Below are positions 16,661 to 25,604 of a stretch of 64,000 nucleotides of DNA, in pieces. This stretch comes from JBFFMO01 sp041390025. GTDB lineage: Bacteria > Myxococcota_A > Bradymonadia > Bradymonadales > Bradymonadaceae. The notes beneath the pieces were generated by a model. That model did no database searches, had not been told where the DNA came from, and worked only from the letters and a program-made list of their open reading frames with translations. The first letter of the stretch is position 1; every line of letters starts with the position of its first letter. Location: assembly GCA_041390025.1 (NCBI GenBank), contig JAWKQR010000002.1, positions 186,001 through 250,000 on the forward strand, in the 5' to 3' direction. The position numbers and the translations under genes are program-made.

Positions 16661-17581
16661 TTAGTACCCCGGACGAATCTCAGCCCCTGGCGGCACCGAA
16701 AAGTCCGTGATGTCGGGCCGAAAACTCACCTCGGTCAGCGTCGTGTTGGTCACCAAGTCGCCGACTTTGCCGCCGTCCCACGCGAATGTCCGGAACGATG
16801 TTGGCAACGTGATGCCCTCGATCGTCTGCGCCCCGTCGTAGGCCATCAATTTCTCGGGCGTGTGACCGCCGTTGGGGAAAAAGCCCTTGTACGACACGAT
16901 GTAACGCAGGCCCCGAACCCGAGACGTTTCGGGGTCGATGTAGACCACATAATAATCGCCGGATGCATCGCCTACGCCGGCTTCGAAGGTGGCACGAACC
17001 ACGTGGTAAGTTTTGCCCTCGAACTCAGCGTCCGCCTCTTGGGTCAGAATCACGCCGGGATCCGCGAGGACAAATGGTACGCCAACGAAGTAGTAAGGTG
17101 TGAGTGACCAAAACCGTGGATTTGTTCCTGGATCGGCACCGGGCGGGGACACCCAAGCCTGTTGACCATCCCAGCCAAACGATATCTCGGGTTTTGCGAC
17201 CAACGTGTGTTTGGCGTGCGCATTCCACAAGTCCACCCACTGCCGGGTGTCGTTGGGCGGTTTGGAAGTGTCTACTGGAGTGTACGTGAAGCGAAACGTG
17301 ATGGTGCCGCCCTCAAGCCACTTCTGCAGACCGCCGTGTGCCTCGATGGCGCTCCACATCAGCTGACCGGCCGGTGTGCTCGCCAGACGCGACTTGGCAT
17401 CGGCGACCCGCGCATCCACCGAACGCGAGCCCAGGGATGCCGAAGGAGCGGTTGGCTCTTGGCCGGATTCTGCAGGTGTAACCGGTGCTGTGGTTTTTTC
17501 GTCGTCGGTGGGGATAACGTCGTTGGTCGTCGGCGACGAACAGCCCATGGCGAGTAAAAACGGGAGCAAAATCAAACGCAT
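16661..17581 (-). CDS. Exported lipoprotein of the DUF6503 / outer-membrane lipoprotein-sorting-like type
   Basis: This 306-residue lipoprotein has the signal MRLILLPFLLAMGC and a Thr/Glu/Pro-rich linker. The domain begins with 'AIEAHGGLQKW', the hallmark of a LolA/LolB-like beta-fold family. Later strands are 'YYVVYIDPETSRVRGLRYI' and 'ITLPTSFRTFAWDG'. It presumably binds a hydrophobic ligand in the periplasm. It lies 96 bp upstream of plsC on the same strand, which hints at a lipid-related role, by inference. The next gene upstream ends 66 bp away. Confidence 0.72.
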   Translation of the reverse strand: MRLILLPFLLAMGCSSPTTNDVIPTDDEKTTAPVTPAESGQEPTAPSASLGSRSVDARVADAKSRLASTPAGQLMWSAIEAHGGLQKWLEGGTITFRFTYTPVDTSKPPNDTRQWVDLWNAHAKHTLVAKPEISFGWDGQQAWVSPPGADPGTNPRFWSLTPYYFVGVPFVLADPGVILTQEADAEFEGKTYHVVRATFEAGVGDASGDYYVVYIDPETSRVRGLRYIVSYKGFFPNGGHTPEKLMAYDGAQTIEGITLPTSFRTFAWDGGKVGDLVTNTTLTEVSFRPDITDFSVPPGAEIRPGY

Positions 17582-17646
17582 CGGATCCTCAGGAAATGGT
17601 TTGCCTGAAGATGCGGGGGAAACTCACGAGGTTTCACATCCGGCGT

Positions 17647-18465
17647 TTAGGTGCACAGATGAACGATGCGGATGGTGTCCTCGTCGCATTTGAGCACGGC
17701 CGATTCGATCATCAATTGCAGCTCGCGAACGTTTCCTGGCCAGTCGTGGTTGGATAACCGCTCAAGCACTTCTTCATCAAAGCGTTGGACCGGTCGTCCG
17801 TAGCGTTGCGCGTAATTTTTCAAGAACGTTCGGGCCAGCGGCAAGATGTCCTCGTTGCGCTGACGAAGCGGCGGTACGTCGATGATGTTGTCCTTAAGCA
17901 GCAGGTACAAATCACGACGAAGTTTGTTCGACTCGACGAGCTCACTGATGGGCCGGTTGGTGCTCGCGACCAAACGCGCACGAACCGGCCGCCCAACAGG
18001 GTCGCCCACGCGCCGGACCTCACCTTCCTTGAGCATTCGGACCAGTTTTCCTTGGATCATTGGCGACAGGACGTCGATCTCTTCCAAGAACACCGTGCCG
18101 TCGGCGGCGAGCTCAAATACGCCTTTGCGAGGCGCAATGGCGCCCTGGAATTCTGATGCCACACAGCCAAACATTTCGACGTCGATGTCCGCATCAAGCG
18201 TCTTGGCGCAATTTAGGCGAAACAACATGCCGTCACGTTGTGCACAAAAATGGTGAAGGGCGCGTGCCAAAAGCTCTTTGCCCGTGCCCGACTCGCCCAC
18301 GAGCAAGACTGGGGTTGGCGCGTCGACCACCGAATTGAGCTTCTCGAACGTCATGCGCATCGCCGGGCTCTCGACGACGAGCTCCTTGAACAGGTAATGG
18401 CGCCGCTCTCGCTCACGAAAGTAGCGATTCTCTTCAAGCGCGCTCGCGAGGTTGCTGCTGATCAC
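17647..18465 (-). CDS. Sigma-54-activator-like AAA+ domain lacking GAFTGA and HTH (C-terminal part of split FHA-GAF-AAA protein)
   Basis: The AAA+ core is clear: Walker A 'GESGTGKE', Walker B-like 'GTVFLEEID', arginine-finger region 'NKLRRDLYLLLKDNI' and 'DWPGNVRELQLMIESAV'. Where sigma-54 activators have GAFTGA this protein has 'SEFQGAIAPRKG', and it stops soon after the AAA+ domain with no Fis-type HTH. It may therefore not contact sigma-54 or DNA. The frame is fused by homology to the FHA-GAF gene just upstream. Losing one TG unit in the TGTGTG tract near 18463-18468 would explain the split. A GTG at 18465 could serve as a reinitiation start if the split is real. Confidence 0.75.
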   Translation of the reverse strand: MISSNLASALEENRYFRERERRHYLFKELVVESPAMRMTFEKLNSVVDAPTPVLLVGESGTGKELLARALHHFCAQRDGMLFRLNCAKTLDADIDVEMFGCVASEFQGAIAPRKGVFELAADGTVFLEEIDVLSPMIQGKLVRMLKEGEVRRVGDPVGRPVRARLVASTNRPISELVESNKLRRDLYLLLKDNIIDVPPLRQRNEDILPLARTFLKNYAQRYGRPVQRFDEEVLERLSNHDWPGNVRELQLMIESAVLKCDEDTIRIVHLCT

Positions 18466-19291
18466 ACAGGTCGAAGCACAGTTTCGCCAGCGGTTCGAGC
18501 TCGCGAGCGCTGTACGCGATCTGACGCAATACCGCAGAGTCGTGAAGATCGGGCGGATAATCAAACGTCGCATAGGCGCGCAGTGGCGTACCGAGCGGCA
18601 CGTACACGCTGAAGACGTCTTTGTGGTGAACCCGCAACGCGTGGCCGGCCTCAAGCTTCGACAAGCAGTCGACCGTGTGGCGGTCGAGTCGGGTCAGCGG
18701 GTCGACCGCTTTCTCGACGCTGCCCACCGCGATGCCGTTTTCGTGCCCTGTGGGACACATCGCCCACGTCGCCCGATGTGGCACCTCGTGCCCATCAAAC
18801 GACGTGATGAAGGTTTCGATCGGCGTGGACGCGCTCAATACGTTCTGTGTAAGCGCGCGCAGGAGCGCACCCGGATGGGGGTGGGCAGCCACCGCCCGTG
18901 CATGTGGAGCCGATATGGCCACGTCTCGATGCTCAAGTTCGAAGTGGTGTATGATGGGTTCCATCGCCTGTGGATCGCAGGAAATCACCTCAATGCTGGC
19001 GCCCGTGCCGTCGACCTTGAGTACGTCGCCCTGGGCGAGCGTCCAACGCGATGCCGCGTTGTGATTCTTGAACTGAATCTTGCCGTTGCGGTGCAACTGA
19101 ATGGTCGACGCGTTGGTCTCACACACCCAATCGTAGTGGGTGTCTTGGCGGACGAACATGCCAAGTGTTTTGGGCATGCCCTCGACGTTCAAGACCAAAT
19201 CGTTGAGCGGCCCGCGACCCACGGACACCTGCGCGCGGTCGAACTCATGTTCGCGAATGGAACCGACGTCGAGCGCCAATCGAAGTGTCAT
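18434..19291 (-). CDS. FHA-GAF protein (N-terminal part of split FHA-GAF-AAA regulator)
   Basis: Residues about 1-100 form an FHA domain that reads phosphothreonine ('VSVGRGPLNDLVLN', then 'LHRNGKIQFKNHN'). Residues about 120-270 form a GAF-like sensor ending in 'LEPLAKLCFDLC'. In relatives this helix leads directly into an AAA+ domain; here the frame runs to a stop 10 residues later and the AAA+ domain continues in another frame. The ATG overlaps the stop of the upstream membrane-protein gene (ATGA), so they are coupled. The FHA domain implies control by a Ser/Thr kinase, which this genome has in number. Confidence 0.8.
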   Translation of the reverse strand: MTLRLALDVGSIREHEFDRAQVSVGRGPLNDLVLNVEGMPKTLGMFVRQDTHYDWVCETNASTIQLHRNGKIQFKNHNAASRWTLAQGDVLKVDGTGASIEVISCDPQAMEPIIHHFELEHRDVAISAPHARAVAAHPHPGALLRALTQNVLSASTPIETFITSFDGHEVPHRATWAMCPTGHENGIAVGSVEKAVDPLTRLDRHTVDCLSKLEAGHALRVHHKDVFSVYVPLGTPLRAYATFDYPPDLHDSAVLRQIAYSARELEPLAKLCFDLCDQQQPRERA

Positions 19292-20907
19292 GGGTTCTCC
19301 TCGCTTTTGACAAATTCTTCGAGCTCAAACTCGCTCAACGGTTCGACCTCTCCCACGTCCGGCATTTTTGTTCCGTCCGGCGCCCTCGCTTGCAGGCTCG
19401 CCCAGGCTTGCAGACGTACGGCACGGCTCTCGCTTCGGTTGAGCTGGTAGGCGCGCTTCATGAGTTCTTCGCAGCGAAGGAAGTCGTTCTTCTGGCAGTA
19501 ATCGTAGCCTACCGTGAAAATCCGGGCGGAGCGTTCGATGTCCGTCAGGATGTACTCGGATTCGCGTTGGTCCTGAGACGCTTCGGCCATGGCGTCGAGC
19601 GCGGCGATGCGAGCAGCGACGATCCCCACATGTGCGTCGCGAAACGCGATCGTTTTGTCGGCCTCGGTGGGGCCGGTTTCCTGAGGGATGCGACGTTCCA
19701 GCGCGGTCGAGACGATGAAGGTGATGATGCCCACAATGCTGCCGACCGCGATCCAGAAAAACAGGAGGTAGCGCAGGGCGCGAAACAGGGAGCCCGGTTT
19801 TGGCCACGGAATCCAGAACCCTTGGATGCGCTCGGCGCGACGTTTGGCCTGCCTCGCCGACGCGATCCACGGTTTGATGGTCCAGAATCTAAGGCCATAG
19901 TCGAGCGCGTCGTCGTCGTCGCCATTGTAAATCTGTCCGGCACCGGGGGCCAAGATGCTCAGCACCATGGCCAACTGCGGCAGATGCGGGTCTCGGTCGT
20001 CAAATCCGGTGGGCGCGTACGGAGGTCGGTCCTCTTGGCCCGAAAACGCGTCGACAAGTGGTCGGACGGCCGTTGGGCTTGGCGGTTCGGGCGCCTCATC
20101 CATCGGCTCGATGGCTCTTGGGGTGATCACAGGCGGGTCGCCAAACGGCGAGGTCACCGGTCCAGAGTCAACGTGATTCTCGCGCGGGATGTGTATGCTA
20201 CTCGGCGGCTCTTGGGCAGAGGCGAAGCCGCGCAATGGCAGCTCGACCGAAACATCGTCCTCGAACAATGACACCGGTTTTGGGGGGCCTAGTTGGCTGG
20301 GAACAAGCTCCACGGTTGCCGGTTCGGGCTTGAGTTGAACAGTGGGATCGCCAGCGTCCAAATCGGGAAAGAGGGCTCCCCACCCCGCGGCCTCACCCTC
20401 GGATCTTGCCGTACCGCCGCTTTTGGTTGTCGGCGTCGAACCCAACACCGATGTGTTTCGTCGGGTGGGCGGGCTCACGTCGGGTTGACTCGGCGGCGTG
20501 TGTTCGACCTTCGATTCGACCGTCGGCGCCGAAAAGTGCGAGTCGACCGTCAAATTGTCCGCGATCTCGATGTCCACGATGCCCAGCCCGGCGAGCATGT
20601 CGTCGACGTGCATTGCGTTGGACGGTTGGGGCTGAGCGGGTGGAATACGGCGCGGAACGTCCTGCAGTGTCACGTCTTCGGGGGCATCCACGGCCGCCGG
20701 CAGGCCCATGGCCGTTAGGCGATTGACAAGGGTTTGCGCGCCCAAATGCGTCAGGTCGGTCTCAACAGTCACCGGGCCTCGCAACAACAACGACACCAAC
20801 ACCGGCGACGAAACGCCGATGACGGGTTCGAGCAGGCGCGCAAGCTCCTCGGTGCTGCGTTGCCAGCGGTGAGGCTCGACGATGACGGCAAAGTTACGGG
20901 AGGACAT
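19288..20907 (-). CDS. Hypothetical protein with Pro-rich linker and C-terminal membrane anchor
   Basis: ATG 20907 gives 539 residues in three parts. A compact alpha/beta domain (about 1-75, 'FAVIVEPHRWQRSTEELARL') has an internal look of ferredoxin or L7/L12-like folds. A long, low-complexity Pro/Ser/Thr/Asp-rich linker covers about 80-330. The C-terminal region has 'LSILAPGAGQIYNGD', reminiscent of TM2 domains, a membrane segment ('LLFFWIAVGSIVGIITF') and a cytoplasmic-like helical tail. Longer in-frame starts upstream give Arg-rich non-native sequence. It is coupled to the FHA-GAF gene and probably belongs to the same signalling unit. Function not recognised. Confidence 0.65.
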   Translation of the reverse strand: MSSRNFAVIVEPHRWQRSTEELARLLEPVIGVSSPVLVSLLLRGPVTVETDLTHLGAQTLVNRLTAMGLPAAVDAPEDVTLQDVPRRIPPAQPQPSNAMHVDDMLAGLGIVDIEIADNLTVDSHFSAPTVESKVEHTPPSQPDVSPPTRRNTSVLGSTPTTKSGGTARSEGEAAGWGALFPDLDAGDPTVQLKPEPATVELVPSQLGPPKPVSLFEDDVSVELPLRGFASAQEPPSSIHIPRENHVDSGPVTSPFGDPPVITPRAIEPMDEAPEPPSPTAVRPLVDAFSGQEDRPPYAPTGFDDRDPHLPQLAMVLSILAPGAGQIYNGDDDDALDYGLRFWTIKPWIASARQAKRRAERIQGFWIPWPKPGSLFRALRYLLFFWIAVGSIVGIITFIVSTALERRIPQETGPTEADKTIAFRDAHVGIVAARIAALDAMAEASQDQRESEYILTDIERSARIFTVGYDYCQKNDFLRCEELMKRAYQLNRSESRAVRLQAWASLQARAPDGTKMPDVGEVEPLSEFELEEFVKSEENP

Positions 20908-20951
20908 GCGCGAATTGTGGACCGTTGATGGAGATTCGTCCAGTGAGCGAA

Positions 20952-23168
20952 TTACGGCGTGACCGTGAGCTGCGCGGCTTGATCCGCGAAGTAATTCATC
21001 GTGCTGTTGTTCGTGTCGCAGTACGACCACGCTGTGCTGCCTGCGCGTCGAACGCGCACAGCGGCCGCGTAGGAGCCCGCGCCGGGAGCAACATCGTAGA
21101 CGGGCCCTTCGTATTCTTGGTTGTTCGGAACACCCGGCCGAGGGCCCTTGTAGGCGAGCGCGGCCCACGTAAATACGCCCGGCAACGCGGGGTTCGCCCA
21201 AACGGGGCCGTAACCCACCTCGGCTTCGAGCTCGCCCGCCATAAAATTGCCGGAATCTGTCAGGCCGCCCTCAAACGCCTCGATCGTCAGCGTCGGTGCG
21301 GGGTCACTGGCCGAAACACTGAACGAATTCTGCCAAATGTTGCAGTAATCCACGAGGTCGGGAGTCGCTGCAGCGGTGGTGACCCGAACGGTACCCATTT
21401 TGGAACGTGAAAAGGTGGCTGGGCTGGTCGTCGAATCGAGGTCGCACAGGCTCCAGTTTTGTCCGCCGTCCACGCTGAATCGGTACGCAAACGCGTAATC
21501 CCCGGCTTGTGTCGACGTGAAGTCTGCCTCGTATTCGTCTTCGCCGGGGCCAGGATTGATGACACCCGATGTTCGCAGCGTCGCCGGAATCTTTTGGAAC
21601 TGAGCGAGGTCCGTGGCGGGATTTGCCGTCGCTGGGCCCACGAGAAGTTCTGCCTGAAGGTTTGCATTCTGCGAGCCAACGCCTGTGACATTGGCTTCGG
21701 TCACTCGACCGTAAATCGTCACGGCCTGCCCCACTGAGGCGTTGGCGACGATGGTCGGAAACTGCAGCTTGCACGTGTCAGGCAAATCTATAAACGCGTC
21801 GGCGACCGTGAGCTCGCCGACCTCAGCCGTGTCAAACGGCGGCGCGCCTGTCGTGTCGCACCACGTCCAGTCCTGACCCCCATTGGTGCTGAAACGGTAC
21901 GCGTAACCGTATGTCCCTGCGCTTTGGCCAGGAATCTGAGCAGTGTATTCGTCGTTGGCGAGGTCGCCCGGCACCAAGCCGTCCTTGTCGCCGGCGTAGG
22001 TTGGGGTGACCACGCCCGTCCAGGTGTTCGGGTCCGCGGCCGCGGGCCCAAATCGCAGCTCGGCGGTGATGCCCGAGCCCACACCTGCGGCGTTGGTTGC
22101 GCCGGCGACAAAAACCTGACCCGTAATGGCCGGTGACAGCGTGTTTGAAATCACAGCCAATGCGGCGGGTTGTGTCTGGCAGTAGCCCACGGTCGCCACG
22201 ACGGGATCGGTGACATTCAAGACCGGCAGTGTGCCGCTGCCTTGGTTCCCATCCAGATCGCAGTAGAACCAATCGGAATTCGCGGTTTTGAAGCGTGCGG
22301 CGTAGGCGTACTGCCCTGCGGTCGACACGCGCAGTCGGCCGCCATACTCGTCGTTGGCCAGGTCGCCGGGTACTTGCCCATCGAGGTCGGTGTTGTACCC
22401 CATCGGGACGTAGTTGAATGTGTCGACCGCGGCGCCCGTTGCGCCGTAACCCAGTTCGGCCTCAATGCCTGAGCCTTGACCGGCTCCCGGCGTGATCCCC
22501 TCCGCATACACAAATGCGTAGAGCCGCTCGCTGTCCTCGCCGGTGGTCGCACTCGCTGGGTTGATGTTCTGAACTTGGCAGTACGTGATGGCGGGCTGCA
22601 TGGGCTCTTGGATCTGGATCACCCCGGTTTGATCGGCCCCATTTTCGCTGCCGTCCAGGTCACAGTAGACCCAATCCGTGCGCCCTTGAGCGCGCATGCG
22701 GGCGACGTACGAAAACTCTCCGGCAGACGGGATCTGCAGGGTCGCGCCGTACTCGTCGTTGGACAGGTCACCAGGCGTCAGGCCGTCTTTGTCGACGTTG
22801 TAGGCCATGGGTTGATAGGTGAACTGCGTGATGTCGCCGGTTCCCCAACCAAGCTCGGCCTCGATGCCGCCACCCTGCCCAGCACCTTGTGTCACGCCCT
22901 CCATAAACACGACTGCGTACAACGCAGGCAACTCTTGCCCGAGCGTCGCGGTGGCCGGGCTCTGTGCTTGCAGTTGGCAAAACCCGATCTGAGGATCTTC
23001 GGCTTCGACGTAGGTAAATGCGCCCGGCAGTGTATCGGTCTGCCCGTCGATGGTCACCATGACGTCGACCGGACCGGGTGCTGCGGCGGCAGGAGCGACC
23101 ACCGTTGCTTGGCGCTGCGTTAACACGACCACCGATTGGCCCGGGTTTTCGCCGAACTGAACGGTCAT
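20952..23168 (-). CDS. Secreted five-module repeat protein with IPT/TIG-like N-terminal domain (5' end frame-disrupted)
   Basis: The clean part (738 residues from ATG 23168) starts inside an IPT/TIG-like beta-sandwich ('MTVQFGENPGQSVVVL'). Five modules of about 130-150 residues follow. Each opens near a Cys ('FCQLQ', 'YCQVQ', 'YCQTQ', 'TCKLQ', 'YCNIW') and closes with 'YCDLDG', 'WCDTTG', 'LCDLDS' or 'YCDTNN' after a 'YAARF'-type strand. The IPT domain and lipoprotein leader continue upstream in other frames: 'SIAPTQAYIAGGTTVTLSG' to about 23240, then 'DDTPNQSNNTNNTNN', then 'LTALSLAG' near 23350. At least two small indels are implied. It is a surface protein, probably adhesive; the ligand is unknown. 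Confidence 0.7.
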   Translation of the reverse strand: MTVQFGENPGQSVVVLTQRQATVVAPAAAAPGPVDVMVTIDGQTDTLPGAFTYVEAEDPQIGFCQLQAQSPATATLGQELPALYAVVFMEGVTQGAGQGGGIEAELGWGTGDITQFTYQPMAYNVDKDGLTPGDLSNDEYGATLQIPSAGEFSYVARMRAQGRTDWVYCDLDGSENGADQTGVIQIQEPMQPAITYCQVQNINPASATTGEDSERLYAFVYAEGITPGAGQGSGIEAELGYGATGAAVDTFNYVPMGYNTDLDGQVPGDLANDEYGGRLRVSTAGQYAYAARFKTANSDWFYCDLDGNQGSGTLPVLNVTDPVVATVGYCQTQPAALAVISNTLSPAITGQVFVAGATNAAGVGSGITAELRFGPAAADPNTWTGVVTPTYAGDKDGLVPGDLANDEYTAQIPGQSAGTYGYAYRFSTNGGQDWTWCDTTGAPPFDTAEVGELTVADAFIDLPDTCKLQFPTIVANASVGQAVTIYGRVTEANVTGVGSQNANLQAELLVGPATANPATDLAQFQKIPATLRTSGVINPGPGEDEYEADFTSTQAGDYAFAYRFSVDGGQNWSLCDLDSTTSPATFSRSKMGTVRVTTAAATPDLVDYCNIWQNSFSVSASDPAPTLTIEAFEGGLTDSGNFMAGELEAEVGYGPVWANPALPGVFTWAALAYKGPRPGVPNNQEYEGPVYDVAPGAGSYAAAVRVRRAGSTAWSYCDTNNSTMNYFADQAAQLTVTP

Positions 23169-23385
23169 CCCCGTGTCGAAGCCGGTTCCTGACAGCGTGA
23201 CGGTGGTGCCGCCAGCAATGTACGCTTGGGTCGGTGCGATGCTGCACGTAAGTCCAACACGGTTGGGTCAACGTCACGTCCAGCGTCGGCATTGTTGGTG
23301 TTGTTGGTGTTGTTGCTTTGGTTGGGTGTGTCGTCGGTTACTAACCAGCAAGGCTCAAAGCAGTGAGAAAATCGCGGCACGAACG

Positions 23386-23897
23386 TCAGCAAAATCTCGT
23401 CCAAGCTCCGAGCAAATTTGCGAAGCAGGAGACTAGCAGACGTGCCGAACTCGCGCGAGAGGACACGTTACTCACCTTGAGTCCAACAAGGTCTTCAGCT
23501 TCAGCCAGATGCGAGCTCCAGAGTCCCCAGCCGCGACGAATGCGGCGTTGGCGCCATTCAGGTCCACTTTCGGTGGCCTCTAGGACGCTGTCGTAGGCCT
23601 TTGTAATCGCCTCGGCACCGGCAAGCATATCGCGACGCATCGACGAGACCATCGTCGCTTTTCGACTGTCTCCGGTCACCTCGGTCGCAGTCGCTCTTCG
23701 CCGTGGCGCGTCGCCGAGCTCGCACGAGTTTCTCGTAATTTGCGCGGTTTCCAGCTTTGGCGGCTTCGCGCATTTCCACCTCGATGTTGTGCATCTCGGT
23801 GCCGGCCAGCACGACGGAATGGCACTGCTCCTTATCTTTGGAGCAGCCGCGTCACACTCACGAACAACAAAACAATCATTGTGGCTTTCATATTCAT
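23386..23897 (-). pseudogene. Small lipoprotein gene, frameshifted
   Basis: A lipoprotein can be pieced together from three frames. The signal is MNMKATMIVLLFVSV from ATG 23897, or ATG 23891 with AGGG upstream. The lipobox and mature start are 'GCSKDKEQCHSVVLAG', then helical 'MHNIEVEMREAAKAGN', then 'MRRDMLAGAEAITKAYDS'. Breaks fall near 23845 and 23670. The true C-terminus may be near 23472, where another frame has TGA. The start codon overlaps the stop of the MBL hydrolase gene, so the two were translationally coupled. No family recognised. Residues between breaks look well preserved, which argues for indel errors or very recent decay. Confidence 0.55.
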
Positions 23898-24969
23898 CCC
23901 TGCGGTTCAGACGCTTGGATCATGATTGAAAGAAGATTCGTGTAAATAGACTCCGAGAAACCTTCAGGAAGTTTCAGAGTCACTTCAGCGCCACCGTTTT
24001 CGAGCGTCTGAAAGTCTTCGGGAAGTACGGCGTACTTCTTCAAGGCTACTCCAGGTCGAGCACTGGGTCGTTCATACCCTCGTCGGTCAATTGAAACGTG
24101 CCCCAATGAATGCCCAACGATTGTTTGGCCCCAAGATCCAGATGCGCAGCATTGGCATTCGTCGGGATTCATGGTGGGCGGCCATGAACCAACGTGGTTC
24201 GTAGGCGCCGACAGGCAACAACGCCACGTCTGGTGAGCCCAACTTTTTGCGTGTCTCGACAAAGTGCGGCCCGTAGCCCGTGTCGCCCCCAAAATGAACC
24301 GACCCGGACCGTCCCTTGATGAAGTAGCCGCCCCAAAGGCTTTGCCCCGGTCAAACATGCCACGCGCTGACCAGTGTTGAACCGGCGTGAATGTGATCGT
24401 CAGACCGCCCACGTCGTGGGTCTGCCGCAGTCCGTGTCTATGGCCCGTCACACCAAGATTCTCAAGGTAATTCTGGTTTCCAAGACCCACAAGATCAGCG
24501 GTCGATCACGCTGCACTGCAGCCGAAGCAGCGTTTCAGCGTCCATATGGTCGTAGTGGTTGTGCGAGATCACGACGGCGTCGATTTTGGGAAGATTTTCG
24601 AACGCGATGCCGGGCGGCTTGTGACGCGCCGGGCCGGCGAAAGACACCGGGCTTGCGCGCTCGGCCCAGATTGGGTCTGTCAGGATGTTGACGTTGTCGA
24701 CCTGAACCAAAACCGTAGCGTGGTTGATGAACTGCACGTAGCGCTTGGAGCGCTTCGGCGGCACCGATGCCGGCGGAATCTCGACCAGTCCGGCCACGGC
24801 ACCTGTTGGCGGTTGGTCACCCAGCTCAAAAACGTGCCAAATCCTCGCTCGGGAACTCCTGAGCGCGCCGAAACTCCGAGCCATCAAAGCGCTCGTCCGC
24901 CAGCCCGTCGTACGCCGCGCCGCATCCCGGTGTCCCAGCCGCGATCAAGATAGAGGTCCATTTCTTCAT
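23894..24969 (-). pseudogene. NAPE-PLD/UlaG-like MBL-fold metallo-hydrolase lipoprotein, multiply frameshifted
   Basis: The start is strong (AAGGAG, then ATG 24969: MKKWTSILIAAGTPGC). The pieces that follow match N-acyl-phosphatidylethanolamine phospholipase D-like MBL hydrolases in order: 'YVQFINHATVLVQVDN', 'ILTDPIWAERASPVSFAG', the metal-binding 'SHNHYDHMD', 'GGLTITFTPVQHWSARG', 'GGDTGYGPHF', 'SLGIHWGTFQLTDEG' and 'VALKKYAVLPEDFQTLEN'. They lie in all three frames, with at least five breaks, one of them a short T-run near 24838. An intact ancestor would hydrolyse a phosphodiester or lactone-like substrate in the periplasm. As written the gene cannot be translated through. Confidence 0.8.
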
Positions 24970-25180
24970 GCTCCTTAGATGCGTCAAATCCTGATTGGTT
25001 ACGCGCAAACTGTTGTAGGCGCCGGCAGGACGTTTTTGTGTTGCAACACTTGTTTCAGGCTGGACATGTCAAAGGGTGGCAAATGCCCGGTGTTTTTCTT
25101 GCCCAAACGTGTTTGGCACGTTGTGTGCTGTGCAGACGTATGCGTGTTTGCGCAGAACCTGTCGATGAAGGTGGTATGAC
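24970..25180. other. Divergent intergenic region between MBL hydrolase and YeeE/YedE genes
   Basis: These 211 bp hold no convincing gene. A 36-codon frame from ATG 25067 (MSKGGKCPVFFLP) has no recognisable homology. Promoters for both directions are expected here, but no clear -35/-10 pair or palindrome stands out. Confidence 0.4.
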
Positions 25181-25604
25181 ATGGTCATAGATCTGAACGC
25201 ATTTGTGATGGCCCTATTGGGCGAATGCGTGATTGGCACTGCAGCGCAGTGCTGTTGCTCTTCCTCGGACGAATTGCCGGGATCAGTGGGATCACGTCCG
25301 GCTTGGTCAGCCCAACCCCCGGTGAAGTGCCCTGGCGCGCTGGATTCGTGGGAGGGCTAGCAGCCGGCGGCGTCGTGTTGGCGCTTGTGTACCCCGAGGC
25401 ATTTCCCGAAGAATTTCCGCGCGGCTCAGTGAATTACAGCGCTCGCTGGGCTTCTGGTGGGGGTAGGTACAGCGGCAGCAGTTGCACCAGCAGTCACGGC
25501 GTGTGCGGCATCAGCCGTCTTTCTGCGCGGTCGATCGTCGCCACCATCACCTTCATCACATCGGCGCGATCGCCGTGGTGGTCATGCGTCTGTTGGGGGC
25601 TTAA
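25181..25604 (+). pseudogene. YeeE/YedE-family membrane protein (first of pair), frameshifted
   Basis: This is half of a YeeE/YedE (sulfur-compound transport-like) channel. The pieces are MVIDLNAFVMALLGECVIG from ATG 25181, 'VLLLFLGRIAGISGITSG', 'VGGLAAGGVVLALVYPE', 'GHGVCGISRLSARS'-like sequence ('SHGVCGISRLSARS') with the family's conserved Cys, and 'GAIAVVVMRLLGA' ending in TAA directly before the next gene. These segments lie in different frames, implying about three small indels (near 25245, 25450 and 25560). The arrangement of two half-size proteins is typical of this family. Confidence 0.75.

Noticed and set aside
15905..17107. 400-codon plus-strand frame opposite plsC and the DUF6503 lipoprotein
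   Set aside because: His/Arg-rich shadow with no recognisable domain.
18430..18470. Programmed ribosomal frameshift in the FHA-GAF-AAA gene
   Set aside because: No slippery heptamer or downstream hairpin is visible; a short-repeat contraction or assembly error explains the data better.
25067..25177. 36-codon frame MSKGGKCPVF in the divergent region before YeeE/YedE
   Set aside because: No clear ribosome binding site or homology; more likely promoter/leader sequence.
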